Both the position numbers and the translations under genes were made by a program. Shown one piece after another: positions 17,328 to 25,199 of a stretch of 61,134 nucleotides of DNA. Origin of the DNA: Thermobacillus xylanilyticus (GTDB taxonomy: Bacteria; Bacillota; Bacilli; Paenibacillales; Paenibacillaceae); assembly GCF_907165215.1 (NCBI RefSeq), contig NZ_CAJRAY010000070.1, positions 20,746 through 81,879 of the forward strand, written 5' to 3'. Under the pieces are notes generated by a model, which was given only the letters and a program-made list of their open reading frames with translations, searched no databases and had not been told where the DNA came from. Within the stretch, counting starts at the first letter, position 1, and each line of letters starts with the position of its first letter.

Positions 17328-18044
17328 ATGAACGATAACCAATTGCTCGATATCCGCTACATCCCGATGATCGATTACGCCGCGGCGTGGGGCAGACAGA
17401 AGGAAATCGTGCGCGGAATCGACCGCGGCGAGCGGCCGGAGACGCTGCTCTTGCTCCAGCATCCGCCGACCTACACCATCGGGTCGCAGAAGCATCCGGA
17501 GCATCTGCTGCTGAGCGAGGAAGAGCTGAACGTGCGGGGCATCCGCGTGTTTCAGATCGACCGCGGCGGCGACATCACCTATCACGGACCCGGCCAGCTC
17601 GTCGGCTATCCGCTGCTCTACCTGAATCCGGCGGTGCTCGACCTGCACGGCTATCTGCGCGCGCTTGAGCAGGTTATCATCGACTGGCTGGCCGATTACG
17701 GAATTGAAGGCGGCCGCAAGGAAGCCTACACCGGCGTGTGGGTCGGGGAGGAAAAAATCGCGGCGATCGGCGTCAAATTCAACAAAGCGCGAAGCCGCCG
17801 CGGCTTTATTACAAGCCACGGCTTCGCGCTCAACCTGCGCGCCGGCATCGGCAACGAGGGATTCTCGGGGATCATTCCGTGCGGCATCCGCGAATACGGC
17901 GTCACCAGTTTCGAAGATTTGACGGGGATGGAGATGCCGCCGGAGCGGGCGGCGCGGGAGATCGTGCCGCATTTCTGCCGCGTATTCGGCAGGAGCGCCG
18001 GGCCCTTAATAGAAGAGGAGGCCGATGCCGGCCACGACGGTTGA
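17328..18044 (+). CDS. lipB: Octanoyl-[acyl-carrier-protein]:protein N-octanoyltransferase LipB
   Basis: Transfers octanoyl from ACP to lipoyl domains, the first step of lipoate assembly. The family core RGGDITYHGPGQLVGYP lies at residues ~79-95, the lysine loop EEKIAAIGVKF at ~141-151 and the nucleophilic cysteine in GIIPCGI near residue 184. Length 238 is normal. It forms one unit with the E2 gene it serves. B. subtilis uses LipM and LipL instead of LipB, so its use here is a difference within Bacillales. The 3' end overlaps the minus-strand mini-gene at 18006-18104. Confidence 0.9.
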   Translation: MNDNQLLDIRYIPMIDYAAAWGRQKEIVRGIDRGERPETLLLLQHPPTYTIGSQKHPEHLLLSEEELNVRGIRVFQIDRGGDITYHGPGQLVGYPLLYLNPAVLDLHGYLRALEQVIIDWLADYGIEGGRKEAYTGVWVGEEKIAAIGVKFNKARSRRGFITSHGFALNLRAGIGNEGFSGIIPCGIREYGVTSFEDLTGMEMPPERAAREIVPHFCRVFGRSAGPLIEEEADAGHDG

Positions 18045-18104
18045 GAGCAGCATGGCGGCGACGATCACAATGGCGGTGATCCGGATCCATTTGCGGTTGA
18101 TCAT
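18006..18104 (-). CDS. prli42: Prli42-like stressosome-associated membrane mini-protein
   Basis: A 32-residue protein with sequence MINRKWIRITAIVIVAAMLL at the start and a total hydrophobic span of ~22 residues ending GIGLLFY. AAAGGAG lies 13 bases before the ATG. The composition (basic N-terminus, then one membrane helix with an internal methionine) matches Prli42, which in Listeria tethers the stressosome protein RsbR to the membrane. Homologs sit beside the YqjE peptidase gene in other Bacillales, as I recall, and the same neighbour is here at 18179. It overlaps the lipB 3' end antisense. Confidence 0.7.
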   Translation of the reverse strand: MINRKWIRITAIVIVAAMLLSTVVAGIGLLFY

Positions 18105-18178
18105 GGTTTGCTGAACGCTCCTTTCAGCCAGGCTGTACAGATTCTATTTTATCCGATATGCGAGACGGGAGGAAAGCG

Positions 18179-19312
18179 ATGATTGATCGTCAGAGACTGA
18201 TTGACGAGTTCATGGAACTCGTCCGCGTCGACAGCGAGACCGGCCACGAACAGGAGATCAGCCGCGTGCTCAAGGCGAAGTTCGCCGGTCTCGGTCTTGC
18301 CGTCGAGGAAGACGACGCCGCGGAGAAGACGGGACACGGCGCGGGCAATCTGTTCGCGATGCTGGAAGCCGACGGGGCGGAGGATGCGCCGGTCATTTTC
18401 TTCACGTCGCACATGGACACCGTCGCGCCGGGCCGGGGGATCAAGCCGCGGCTGGACGATGACGGCTATATTCGCAGCGACGGCACGACGATTCTGGGCA
18501 GCGACGACAAGGCGGGCCTTGCGGCGATGCTCGAAGCGATCCGGGTGATCAAGAAGCGGAACATTCCGCACGGACCGGTCCAGTTCGTCATCACGGTCGG
18601 CGAGGAAGCCGGGCTGAACGGTGCGCGCGCCATGGACCGCGGCCGGCTCAAGGCGGCGTTCGGCTACGCGCTCGATTCGAACGGCAGCATCGGCGACATC
18701 GCCGTCGCGGCGCCGACCCAGGCGAAGATCACGATGAAGGTGCACGGCAAATCGGCGCACGCGGGCGTCAACCCCGAGGACGGCATCAGCGCGATCCAGG
18801 TGGCCGCGCGGGCGATCTCGCGCATGCCGCTCGGCCGCATCGATCATGAGACGACCGCCAACATCGGCCGGTTCGAAGGCGGCGGCGCGACGAACATCGT
18901 CTGCGATTTCGTCAAGCTTGATGCCGAAGCGCGCAGCATCGACCAGGCGAAGCTGGACCGGCAGGTGGAAGCAATGCGGCAGGCGCTCGAGAGCGCGGCC
19001 GCGGAGTTCGGCGCCCGGGCGGAATTCGAGAGCGAGATTCTGTATCCGTCGTTCCGCTATACGGAAGCCGATCCGGTCGTGAGGCTCGCCGTAGAAGCGA
19101 TCGAAGCGATCGGCTGCAAGGCGCGGACGTTCCATTCGGGCGGCGGCAGCGACGCGAACATTTTCAACGGCCACGGCGTCCCGACCGTCAACCTCGCAGT
19201 TGGCTACGAAGAGATCCATACGACGCGGGAGCGGATTCACGTCGATAACCTCGTCAAGACGACGGAACTCGTCGTACAGCTGATCAAGCTGGCCGCGGAC
19301 ATGAAGGCATAA
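18179..19312 (+). CDS. yqjE: M20-family metallopeptidase (YqjE, PepT-like)
   Basis: A cytosolic di-zinc exopeptidase of the tripeptidase-T-like branch. Zinc and catalytic motifs are visible: FFTSHMDTVAPG with the first His and Asp (residues ~79-90), TILGSDDKAGLA with the bridging Asp, TVGEEAGLNGA with the Glu pair and the C-terminal VGYEEIHTTRERI with the last His. The dimerisation lid contains KSAHAGVNPEDG. Length 377 fits YqjE. The start ATG 18179 follows GGGAGG by six bases. Its substrate is not known. Confidence 0.88.
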   Translation: MIDRQRLIDEFMELVRVDSETGHEQEISRVLKAKFAGLGLAVEEDDAAEKTGHGAGNLFAMLEADGAEDAPVIFFTSHMDTVAPGRGIKPRLDDDGYIRSDGTTILGSDDKAGLAAMLEAIRVIKKRNIPHGPVQFVITVGEEAGLNGARAMDRGRLKAAFGYALDSNGSIGDIAVAAPTQAKITMKVHGKSAHAGVNPEDGISAIQVAARAISRMPLGRIDHETTANIGRFEGGGATNIVCDFVKLDAEARSIDQAKLDRQVEAMRQALESAAAEFGARAEFESEILYPSFRYTEADPVVRLAVEAIEAIGCKARTFHSGGGSDANIFNGHGVPTVNLAVGYEEIHTTRERIHVDNLVKTTELVVQLIKLAADMKA

Positions 19313-19336
19313 ATGGTCGAAAGAGGGCCCGGATTT

Positions 19337-19360
19337 TGAACTGCTCCCTGTCAAGTAGAC
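19337..19360. mobile_element. Possible terminal repeat remnant of an IS3/IS150-type element
   Basis: The stretch TGAACTGCTCCCTGTCAAG followed by TAGAC looks like the terminal repeat of IS150-group elements, whose ends begin TGAACTGnnCCC. No transposase frame and no second matching end are present, so at best this is a scar. It marks the boundary where the base composition falls. Confidence 0.35.
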
Positions 19361-19437
19361 TGCAAACTAAATCGGATTGTTTGGATTCCGTAAATTGTGG
19401 AATTTTTTTGCAGCATGCAAAAGCAACCGAGGGTAAG

Positions 19438-19620
19438 TCACCTAGCCGCCTTTTCCGCTCGAGTTGCTGAAGTGTGTAAATACTTCAATTGCTTATATAA
19501 GGCTTCTTGCTTGTGTATTGAAAAGCCTAAGGATATTGGTTGTTTGTGTTCGCCGTGATGAGAGAGATGGACACATACTTTCATAGTTGGTTGCTCCTGA
19601 AAAAGTCCGATCGTGAACAT
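19438..19620 (-). CDS. Hypothetical 60-residue protein
   Basis: The frame starts at ATG 19620 preceded by GGATGGGGATGAGGTG, a plausible ribosome site. The protein is rich in His and Lys (KVCVHLSHHGEHKQPISLGF, then LYKQLKYLHT) and ends ATRAEKAAR. It has no membrane segment and I recognise no family. It lies in the AT-richer accessory stretch and faces the glycosidase fragment. It may be a real small gene or chance. Confidence 0.3.
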   Translation of the reverse strand: MFTIGLFQEQPTMKVCVHLSHHGEHKQPISLGFSIHKQEALYKQLKYLHTSATRAEKAAR

Positions 19621-19694
19621 CACCTCATCCCCATCCTTTTTCAGGACTGCCCATTTACCTTATTCTTCCTTATTTTGCTGCCTTCGCGAGCATT

Positions 19695-20147
19695 TTGGAT
19701 ACCGGAGCGTCGTCCAGTCAAATCAAGTGGGCAATCGGCGGCTATAGTCTGCACCTCAACAAAACGTATACCAGCGAGTCTCAGTACCTTGCCGACATTA
19801 ACGGGTCGGGTAGCGCGAGCTCGTGTACTCCTGCTCAGGCCAATACCGAAAATGCTTACCGTCTGAATCCTGGTGGCACTGTTCCGCGGACAGCGATTGG
19901 CTGGGATGGTTCGAAAATCGTTCTCGCTGTTTTCCAATCGGAGAAAGCGTATGAAGTTCGCCAATTCATGAAAAATGAAGGTTGCACTATGGCGGTCATG
20001 CTTGACGGAGGCGGTTCCTCGCAAATGCGTTTTCTTGTCGCATCTCCCAGCGGCAACTTTGTTGGCACATATGATCCCTCCGGAGAGAATCGTTCCGTCT
20101 ACAACATGGTTGCTGTAAATCCGACGCAGTGGATTTATCAGTACTGA
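19695..20147 (+). pseudogene. 5'-truncated phosphodiester glycosidase (NAGPA/DUF2233 domain)
   Basis: The C-terminal half of a NAGPA-type domain is clear: WAIGGYSLHL, then RTAIGWDGSKIVLAVF and the diagnostic AVMLDGGGSSQM, ending NRSVYNMVAVNP. The N-terminal half that normally holds the NAGFF motif is missing. The frame is open back to 19617 but has only TTG/CTG-type starts and no ribosome site. I therefore call it a truncated remnant. Such short glycosidase-domain proteins occur in prophage or secretion contexts in Paenibacillus. Base composition is more AT-rich than the surrounding genes, a sign of acquisition. Confidence 0.6.
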
Positions 20148-20155
20148 ATCGCAAC

Positions 20156-20182
20156 GAGCCGGCAGAGATTTACTGCCGGCTC
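20156..20182 (+). other. Perfect intercistronic hairpin
   Basis: GAGCCGGCAG and CTGCCGGCTC pair without mismatch around the loop AGATTTA. No T run follows, so it is more likely an RNA-stability or processing hairpin, or a weak terminator, between the glycosidase fragment and the small membrane protein. Confidence 0.55.
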
Positions 20183-20207
20183 CTGCTTCAAAAGGAGTAG
20201 ATTGGCT

Positions 20208-20387
20208 ATGGAAGCTGCCGATTTTTGGGTTCAAGTGGTCACCAATAATGGTTTTGCCATGGCGCTGACAATCTACCTTTTGACCAGCTTTCGCAAAACT
20301 CTTGAAGACCAGCGCAATGATTTTAAAACATTCGTGCAAGAGATAACCCAGGCCATCAAAGAGTTGCGAAAGGATAAGGGAGAATAA
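20208..20387 (+). CDS. YvrJ-family small membrane protein
   Basis: A 59-residue protein. Residues ~5-24 (FWVQVVTNNGFAMALTIYLL) form one membrane helix; the rest (FRKTLEDQRNDFKTFVQEI, then TQAIKELRKDKGE) is an amphipathic charged helix. This N-terminal helix plus coiled tail matches YvrJ and also the BhlA/UviB holin-like group, and I cannot separate these. ATG 20208 has AAAGGAG ten bases upstream. It follows the glycosidase fragment, and such pairs are found near prophage lysis genes. Confidence 0.6.
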   Translation: MEAADFWVQVVTNNGFAMALTIYLLTSFRKTLEDQRNDFKTFVQEITQAIKELRKDKGE

Positions 20388-20417
20388 GAGTGCAGAGTCG
20401 TATTCGAAGTTCATATC

Positions 20418-20448
20418 AACCGGCGGAAAATATCCTGCCGGTTCTTTT
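20418..20448 (+). terminator. Terminator after the YvrJ-like gene
   Basis: AACCGGC pairs with GCCGGTT, followed by CTTTTCT. It separates the small plus-strand genes from the convergent lipoprotein gene, whose stop is at 20459. Confidence 0.7.
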
Positions 20449-20458
20449 CTATAAATGT

Positions 20459-21049
20459 CTAGTCGATATCTAATATTTTCCATTCGTTGTTTTCTTTTGT
20501 GAAAACGTACATCCTGCTTTGCTCTTCTTCATTTCGCCAGTAATTTACGCTAACAGCAATATGTGACCCGTTAGGTTCACCTATACTTACCAACTCCACT
20601 TTGCTTATTTTTCTTTTGGGCATGGCAGTTACTACAGAATTGCTGGCTAACAGTGACATATACCCTTCTTCGTTCTCTTCATTTATAAATCGAACAGAAT
20701 GATTGATTAACTGGACAAAAATCAGCTCGTCTCCTTCATATTGAGATTCATCGATATACACCGGCTCCATTTCTTCCTCTTCTGGTATGGATGACGACTT
20801 CTCAGACGGCGAGCTGTCGGAAGGATCAGTCCGCGTTTCATTTTCATTTGAAGATTGCGACGTCCCGGGCGGCGAGTTATCAGAAGCAGCCTGCGTCTCA
20901 TTTGAAGATAACGACGTCTCGGGTGGTGAGCTGTCGTTAGGAGCAGCCTGCGTTTCGTTTGAAGGCGACTTTGGCGCAGATGGGTTCGCATGCTCTCCAC
21001 AGCCAACCAGCAACAGAAAGATTGAACAGACGAGTAACCACTTTTTCAC
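20459..21049 (-). CDS. Lipoprotein with Ser/Thr/Pro repeats and a small C-terminal domain
   Basis: About 196 residues. The N-terminus is a signal with lipobox LLLVGC (lipidated Cys near residue 17). Residues ~20-90 form a low-complexity linker with about three imperfect copies of SSNETQAAxxDSSPPETS, giving an extended stalk. Residues ~95-196 form a compact domain with VYIDESQYEGDELIFVQ and ending WKILDID, resembling small NTF2-like lipoprotein domains. GTG 21049 is chosen because AAGGAG is eight bases upstream; TTG 21055 is too close to it. It is more AT-rich than the neighbours. Its role is unknown. Confidence 0.75.
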   Translation of the reverse strand: MKKWLLVCSIFLLLVGCGEHANPSAPKSPSNETQAAPNDSSPPETSLSSNETQAASDNSPPGTSQSSNENETRTDPSDSSPSEKSSSIPEEEEMEPVYIDESQYEGDELIFVQLINHSVRFINEENEEGYMSLLASNSVVTAMPKRKISKVELVSIGEPNGSHIAVSVNYWRNEEEQSRMYVFTKENNEWKILDID

Positions 21050-21073
21050 CTTCAACTCTCCTTCACAAGGTAC

Positions 21074-21102
21074 TATTTACACTAATAAACTATACTTTCC
21101 AA
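21074..21102 (-). promoter_or_regulatory. Sigma-A-like promoter of the lipoprotein gene
   Basis: On the minus strand TTGGAA (21102-21097) and TAAATA (21079-21074) are spaced by 17 bases and lie 25 bases before the gene. Confidence 0.45.
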
Positions 21103-21162
21103 ATGAGGAAAGGTTGTGAAAATCCTTCCGCTTCGGTCTTCGGTTCACGCATCTCCCCATAG

Positions 21163-21198
21163 AAAAGCTCCCCTCCAGGAGTCTGCCTGGAGGGGAGC
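21163..21198 (-). terminator. Terminator of the ABC transporter operon
   Basis: A perfect 13-base inverted repeat, GCTCCCCTCCAGG with CCTGGAGGGGAGC around a six-base loop, followed on the minus strand by TTTTCT. It lies 44 bases after the permease stop. Confidence 0.85.
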
Positions 21199-21241
21199 GT
21201 ATCCATTTCCTATAGCCTCTGTCTTATGCCAAAACAGGCGA

Positions 21242-22285
21242 TTATGACCGTGAACGGATCTCCTGACGCATGAACATGACGTAAGAGATGCCGAAGCAGA
21301 TGACCGTCGCGGCGATGAGCCCGGTCGCATGCGGCCAGATGAGCAGCAGGCTCTGGCCGAGCGGCAGCGGACTCTTGATCGCGAGATACACCTGCTCGAG
21401 CGTGAACGGTCCGAGCGTCCGGACGTTCGGCGTCAGCAGCGTCGTCGTCGCCTCGGAGAACAGTTCCGCCGGCGACAGCCGGTTCAGCCACAGCATCGTC
21501 TCCTGATAATTCAGGATGCGCTGCACCGCGGCGTCCGACGAAGGCGCGATCGCGCGCGCGATCAGGTTCAGGATCAGCCCGTAGAAGACAGTGAAGAAGA
21601 TCCACAGCGCGATGCTCGACAGCGCGGATGTCGCGGCCTGGCGGAACCGGATCGAGAACAGGATGGACAGGTTGAGCCAGAACCCGACGTAGACGACCGC
21701 GAGCACGAGGAAGAAGAAGACGCGCCAGAACTCTTCCGGCGTCGGCGGATAGCCGATCGTGAACAGGCCGAGCCCCATGACGAGAAGGCCCAGGGCGAAG
21801 ATGACGACCGTCACGAGCAGCAGAGAAGCCGTAAACTTCGCCAGAATAAAGTCGTCCCGGTAGATCGGCTGCGACATGAGCCGGCTGAGCGTCCCGCGGT
21901 TCCGCTCCGAATTGACGGCGTCAAACCCCAGGGCAATCCCCATCAGCGGGCCGAGGAACGAGACGAACGTAATGAAGTTCGGCAGCGTCCCGTCCGAGAT
22001 CGTGAACATCTGCAGGAACAGGAAGTCCAGCTCGTCCTTCAGGGCGCCGCCCCGGATGGCGGAAACGGCGGAATAGATCGACCCGATGCACGCCAGCGTA
22101 ATGATGGCGAGCAGAATCGTGAACCGCCAGCTGCGGATATGGTCGCCGAATTCCTTCTGCACGATGACCCAGAAAGGAGAGATCGCGGCGCCCTGCGCTT
22201 CCCTGGCGCCGGTGTCTTCGGCGCCGTCCCGCCGTCCCGCGCGGCGCGTCAGCCGGCCGAGAATCGCCTTGCCGTCAAGCGCCAT
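21242..22285 (-). CDS. ABC-2-type transporter permease
   Basis: A 347-residue membrane protein with about six helices; the first (~55-75, [20 protein letters not shown]) is followed by a large loop and then the ABC-2 core with [20 protein letters not shown] (residues ~120-140), the conserved EREnGTLn-type elbow motif. Later helices are dense (~155-180, 190-215, 225-250, 320-340). Start at 22285 follows AAGGAGGGGAA. It overlaps the ATPase gene by 11 bases, so they are translated together. The substrate is unknown; the companion exported NEW3 protein suggests a surface-related function. Confidence 0.88.
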   Translation of the reverse strand: MALDGKAILGRLTRRAGRRDGAEDTGAREAQGAAISPFWVIVQKEFGDHIRSWRFTILLAIITLACIGSIYSAVSAIRGGALKDELDFLFLQMFTISDGTLPNFITFVSFLGPLMGIALGFDAVNSERNRGTLSRLMSQPIYRDDFILAKFTASLLLVTVVIFALGLLVMGLGLFTIGYPPTPEEFWRVFFFLVLAVVYVGFWLNLSILFSIRFRQAATSALSSIALWIFFTVFYGLILNLIARAIAPSSDAAVQRILNYQETMLWLNRLSPAELFSEATTTLLTPNVRTLGPFTLEQVYLAIKSPLPLGQSLLLIWPHATGLIAATVICFGISYVMFMRQEIRSRS

Positions 22286-23246
22286 GGGCTTCCCCTCCTT
22301 CGAAATAGCGATGATAGATGTCGTCCAGCCCGTATTTCCTGCGGCTGACGGCCAAGAGCCGCCCGCCGCATCCGACGGCCGCCTGCGCGATGTCCGCGGT
22401 CAGATCCGAGCTGCAGATGACGGAGGCTTTGCCGCCTTCGCCGCGCCTCACGGATACGACGCCCCCGAGTCCGTTCAGCGCCTCGTCCAGCGCGTCTGGC
22501 CACGCTTCGAGCTCGAGCTCGACCGTAATCGTGCCGTCTTCGTCGAGCTGCTTCGACAGCGACTCGATGTCGCCGCAGGCGATCAGCCGTCCCTTGACGA
22601 ACAGGCCGACCCGGTCGCACACCTGCTGCACCTGATGCAGATGGTGGGACGAGAGCAGCACCGTAATCCGTTCTTCGCGGCTTAGCCGTGTGATCAGTTC
22701 CAGCAGCTCGCGCACCCCTTCCGGGTCGATGCCGAGCGTCGGCTCGTCGAGAATGATGATCTCGGGCTTCTTGATCAGCACGTCGGCGAGACCGAGCCGT
22801 TGGCGCATCCCGCGGGAGAAGGCGCCGACCCGCTTATCGGCGGCTTCGGCCAGACCGACGCGTTCGAGCAGCTCGCGCGCGCGGGCTTCGGCTTCCGCCG
22901 GCGGAATCCGGTTCAGCCGCGCCGTATAGATCAGGTTGTCGATGGCGGTCCGGTCTTCATAGAAGCCGATATCGTCGGGCATGTAGCCGACGCGTCGCTT
23001 GATCTGCAGCGGGCTGCGGGTCGGATCGAGGCCGAGCACGCGGGCCGATCCGGAAGTCGGCTCGGTCAGCCCGAGCATCATCAGAATCGTCGTCGTCTTG
23101 CCGGCGCCGTTCGGCCCGAGCAGGCCGAACACTTCGCCGCGGCCGATCGTCAGATCGAGACGGTTCACGGCCGCGTGCTCGCCGTACATCTTCGTCAGCC
23201 CTTTCAGTTCGATGACCGGCTCGCGTTCACCGCTGCGCACGTCCAC
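22275..23246 (-). CDS. ABC transporter ATP-binding protein
   Basis: A 323-residue ATPase of the CcmA/NatA type. Walker [10 protein letters not shown] is near residue 45, the Q-loop region [14 protein letters not shown] follows, the signature is [12 protein letters not shown] and Walker B is [15 protein letters not shown], with the switch His in SSHHLHQ. The C-terminal ~100 residues are the DrrA-like extension common in ABC-2 exporters. GTG 23246 is chosen: GGGAGG lies eight bases upstream and the upstream stop ends at 23249. Confidence 0.92.
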   Translation of the reverse strand: MDVRSGEREPVIELKGLTKMYGEHAAVNRLDLTIGRGEVFGLLGPNGAGKTTTILMMLGLTEPTSGSARVLGLDPTRSPLQIKRRVGYMPDDIGFYEDRTAIDNLIYTARLNRIPPAEAEARARELLERVGLAEAADKRVGAFSRGMRQRLGLADVLIKKPEIIILDEPTLGIDPEGVRELLELITRLSREERITVLLSSHHLHQVQQVCDRVGLFVKGRLIACGDIESLSKQLDEDGTITVELELEAWPDALDEALNGLGGVVSVRRGEGGKASVICSSDLTADIAQAAVGCGGRLLAVSRRKYGLDDIYHRYFEGGEAHGA

Positions 23247-23248
23247 GA

Positions 23249-24412
23249 TTACCGCCTCCCGTATTTGCGATACAGGTAGTAGACGCCTCCCGCAACGGCA
23301 ATGACGATCAGAATGCCGATCCAGCCCCACAGCACGGATGACTGCACCGCGACGCGCAGCGCGATCGTGTCCGACTTCTGCGCCGAGCGGGCGGTGATGT
23401 CCACTTCATAGTCGCCGGCGAGCGCCTTGTCCGTCGACTTGATCGTGGCTTGAACGGTCGCCGTCTGACCCGGCTCGATGGACGTGATCTTGGACGGCTC
23501 GAATGTCACTTCCCAATCGACGGGCGAGTTGGACGTCAGGCTGACATCTTCGAGCTTCGCCGTGCCGGTGTTCTTCACGACAAGATCGACCGTGCGCGTG
23601 CCGCCGGCCTTGATTTTCGTGTTCAGCCGCTCGTCCGCCGTCGTCAGGTCAATGCCGTACGTGCCGGTGATGACGACTTCGAGCGTCGTTTCGGCCTGCG
23701 TCGAATTGTTCGTCGCCGCGACCGGAATCTGATAGGTGCCGGCTTCGATCGACTCCGGCGGAATGATCTGGACGGAGATCGTCTTCGTCGCGTTCGGCTC
23801 AACCGTCACGGAACGGACGCTGTCGCCGCTGACCGAGAAGCGGGCGTCCCAGCCCGGCTGCACCGCCGCGGCCAGCGCATACGTCTGCTCTTCAGCGGTC
23901 CGGTTGCGCAGCTCGGTCGAGAACGTGAAGGTATCGTCGGCGTACCCTTCCATGTTCGGCTGCTCCACCGTCCATTCCGACGCGAACGTGCCCTGCTCGG
24001 TGACGTTGATGACGAGCGGGAGCCGGGCCAGATTGCCGGCGACGACCGTGAACCGGTATTCGCCCTTGTTCACTTCGAGCGGCACTTCGATCTGGACGTT
24101 GAACGATTCCGACTCGTCCGGCTTGACGGCAATTTCCCGGACCGTGCGTCCGCCGGACGTAATCTTGTACTCCCAGTTGTTGCCGTTCGTCTCCAGTGTG
24201 ATCGGAAACACTTTCGTCGCATCGCTGCGGTTAATCGCTTCAACCGAGTACGTGATCGACTCCCCGGGCGGTGCGGCCAGGTTGACGTAGGTTGTGTACA
24301 GTTCAAACGGTTCCGCGGCATCGGCCTGACCCGCGGACGCGGCGGCCGCTCCGGCCGCGATCAGGGCGGCAAGCCCAAGCTTGATCCAGATGTTGCGGCA
24401 TGCGGCAAGCAT
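23249..24412 (-). CDS. Exported NEW3-domain protein with C-terminal membrane anchor
   Basis: A 387-residue protein. Residues ~10-33 form a signal peptide ending AGQADAAEP. Then come repeated immunoglobulin-like NEW3/CARDB modules with phrases such as [31 protein letters not shown] and [21 protein letters not shown]. Residues ~358-382 ([21 protein letters not shown]) are a C-terminal membrane helix followed by basic KYGRR. The domains face outside. It is first in the operon with the ATPase and permease, and such triplets are widespread in Firmicutes with unknown cargo. AGGGGGAT precedes the start. Confidence 0.85.
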   Translation of the reverse strand: MLAACRNIWIKLGLAALIAAGAAAASAGQADAAEPFELYTTYVNLAAPPGESITYSVEAINRSDATKVFPITLETNGNNWEYKITSGGRTVREIAVKPDESESFNVQIEVPLEVNKGEYRFTVVAGNLARLPLVINVTEQGTFASEWTVEQPNMEGYADDTFTFSTELRNRTAEEQTYALAAAVQPGWDARFSVSGDSVRSVTVEPNATKTISVQIIPPESIEAGTYQIPVAATNNSTQAETTLEVVITGTYGIDLTTADERLNTKIKAGGTRTVDLVVKNTGTAKLEDVSLTSNSPVDWEVTFEPSKITSIEPGQTATVQATIKSTDKALAGDYEVDITARSAQKSDTIALRVAVQSSVLWGWIGILIVIAVAGGVYYLYRKYGRR

Positions 24413-24590
24413 GCTTCCAATCCCCCTTCTGACTTAGAAAATTACGATTTCGCTTACATTACGAACGAGCGGCGGGCGCGGATTAATGCGGTCAACCAAT
24501 TTTTTTCGGCGCCCGGCGAAACTTCCGGCCCATCCCTGCTTCTGCTAAAATAACAAGCAGAAAATTGCTGTCGGCGGGGAGGATAGCGGA
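24413..24590. other. Divergent intergenic region between the ABC operon and the ECF sigma gene
   Basis: 178 bases without a gene. It contains GCTAAAATAAC at about 24545, a possible -10 for the sigma gene with only a poor -35. CGAAACTTCC at ~24518 resembles an ECF-type -35, but no clear ECF -10 follows. No terminator or palindromic operator is visible. Confidence 0.3.
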
Positions 24591-25199
24591 TTGGACAGAC
24601 GGGGAGATGACATGGCGGCGGTGCTGGAAGCGATGTGCGCCGGCTCCGTCGAGGCATTCGACCGTTTCTACGAACGGTACGCGCCGCTTGTCATGCATAT
24701 TGCCCTCCGGGTGATGGATGACCGGATGGAAGCGGAGGACCTCTGCCATGATGTGTTCCTCGAAGTGCTGCGGACCGGCAGACGTTTTGACCGTTCGCGG
24801 GGGTCGATCGAGAGCTGGCTGGCCGTCCTGACGCGCAGCCGCGGGCTGGACCGGCTGCGCCGGTCCCGGCGCGCCGTTCCCGGCGGGGCGGACGCGGCGA
24901 TCGGACGGATCGCGGGTCTGGAGACCGCTGCGTCCGCGCCGGAGGATACGGTCGTCCTGCGGTTCCAGCAGGCGGCCGTGCGGGAAGCGTTCGCCGCGCT
25001 GCCGAGCCAGCAGCGCCGCGCGCTGGCGACCGCCTATTACCGGGAGAAGACGCAGCGGGAAATGGCGGACGAGTGGAACGTGCCGCTCGGCACGGTCAAG
25101 TCCTGGATACGCGGCGGCATCGCCAATCTGCGGAAACAGATGGCCGTGCGCGGCTGGCTGAGCGGCGGGGAAGGAGGTACGCGGCATGATGCGAAATGA
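24591..25199 (+). CDS. ECF-type RNA polymerase sigma factor
   Basis: A 202-residue sigma-70 family member. Region 2 (residues ~20-85) has RFYERYAPLVMHIALRVM and AEDLCHDVFLEVL; region 4 (~125-185) has ALPSQQRRALATAYYREKT and the helix-turn-helix MADEWNVPLGTVKSWIRGGI. It looks like the SigK-like ECF group. TTG 24591 follows GGGGAGG by ~8 bases. Its 3' end overlaps the anti-sigma gene by 14 bases, the classic coupled pair. Confidence 0.9.
   Translation: MDRRGDDMAAVLEAMCAGSVEAFDRFYERYAPLVMHIALRVMDDRMEAEDLCHDVFLEVLRTGRRFDRSRGSIESWLAVLTRSRGLDRLRRSRRAVPGGADAAIGRIAGLETAASAPEDTVVLRFQQAAVREAFAALPSQQRRALATAYYREKTQREMADEWNVPLGTVKSWIRGGIANLRKQMAVRGWLSGGEGGTRHDAK

Noticed and set aside
17902..18090. 62-residue minus-strand frame over the lipB end
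   Set aside because: Arginine- and proline-rich shadow; the real small gene here is the 32-residue hydrophobic frame in a different minus frame.
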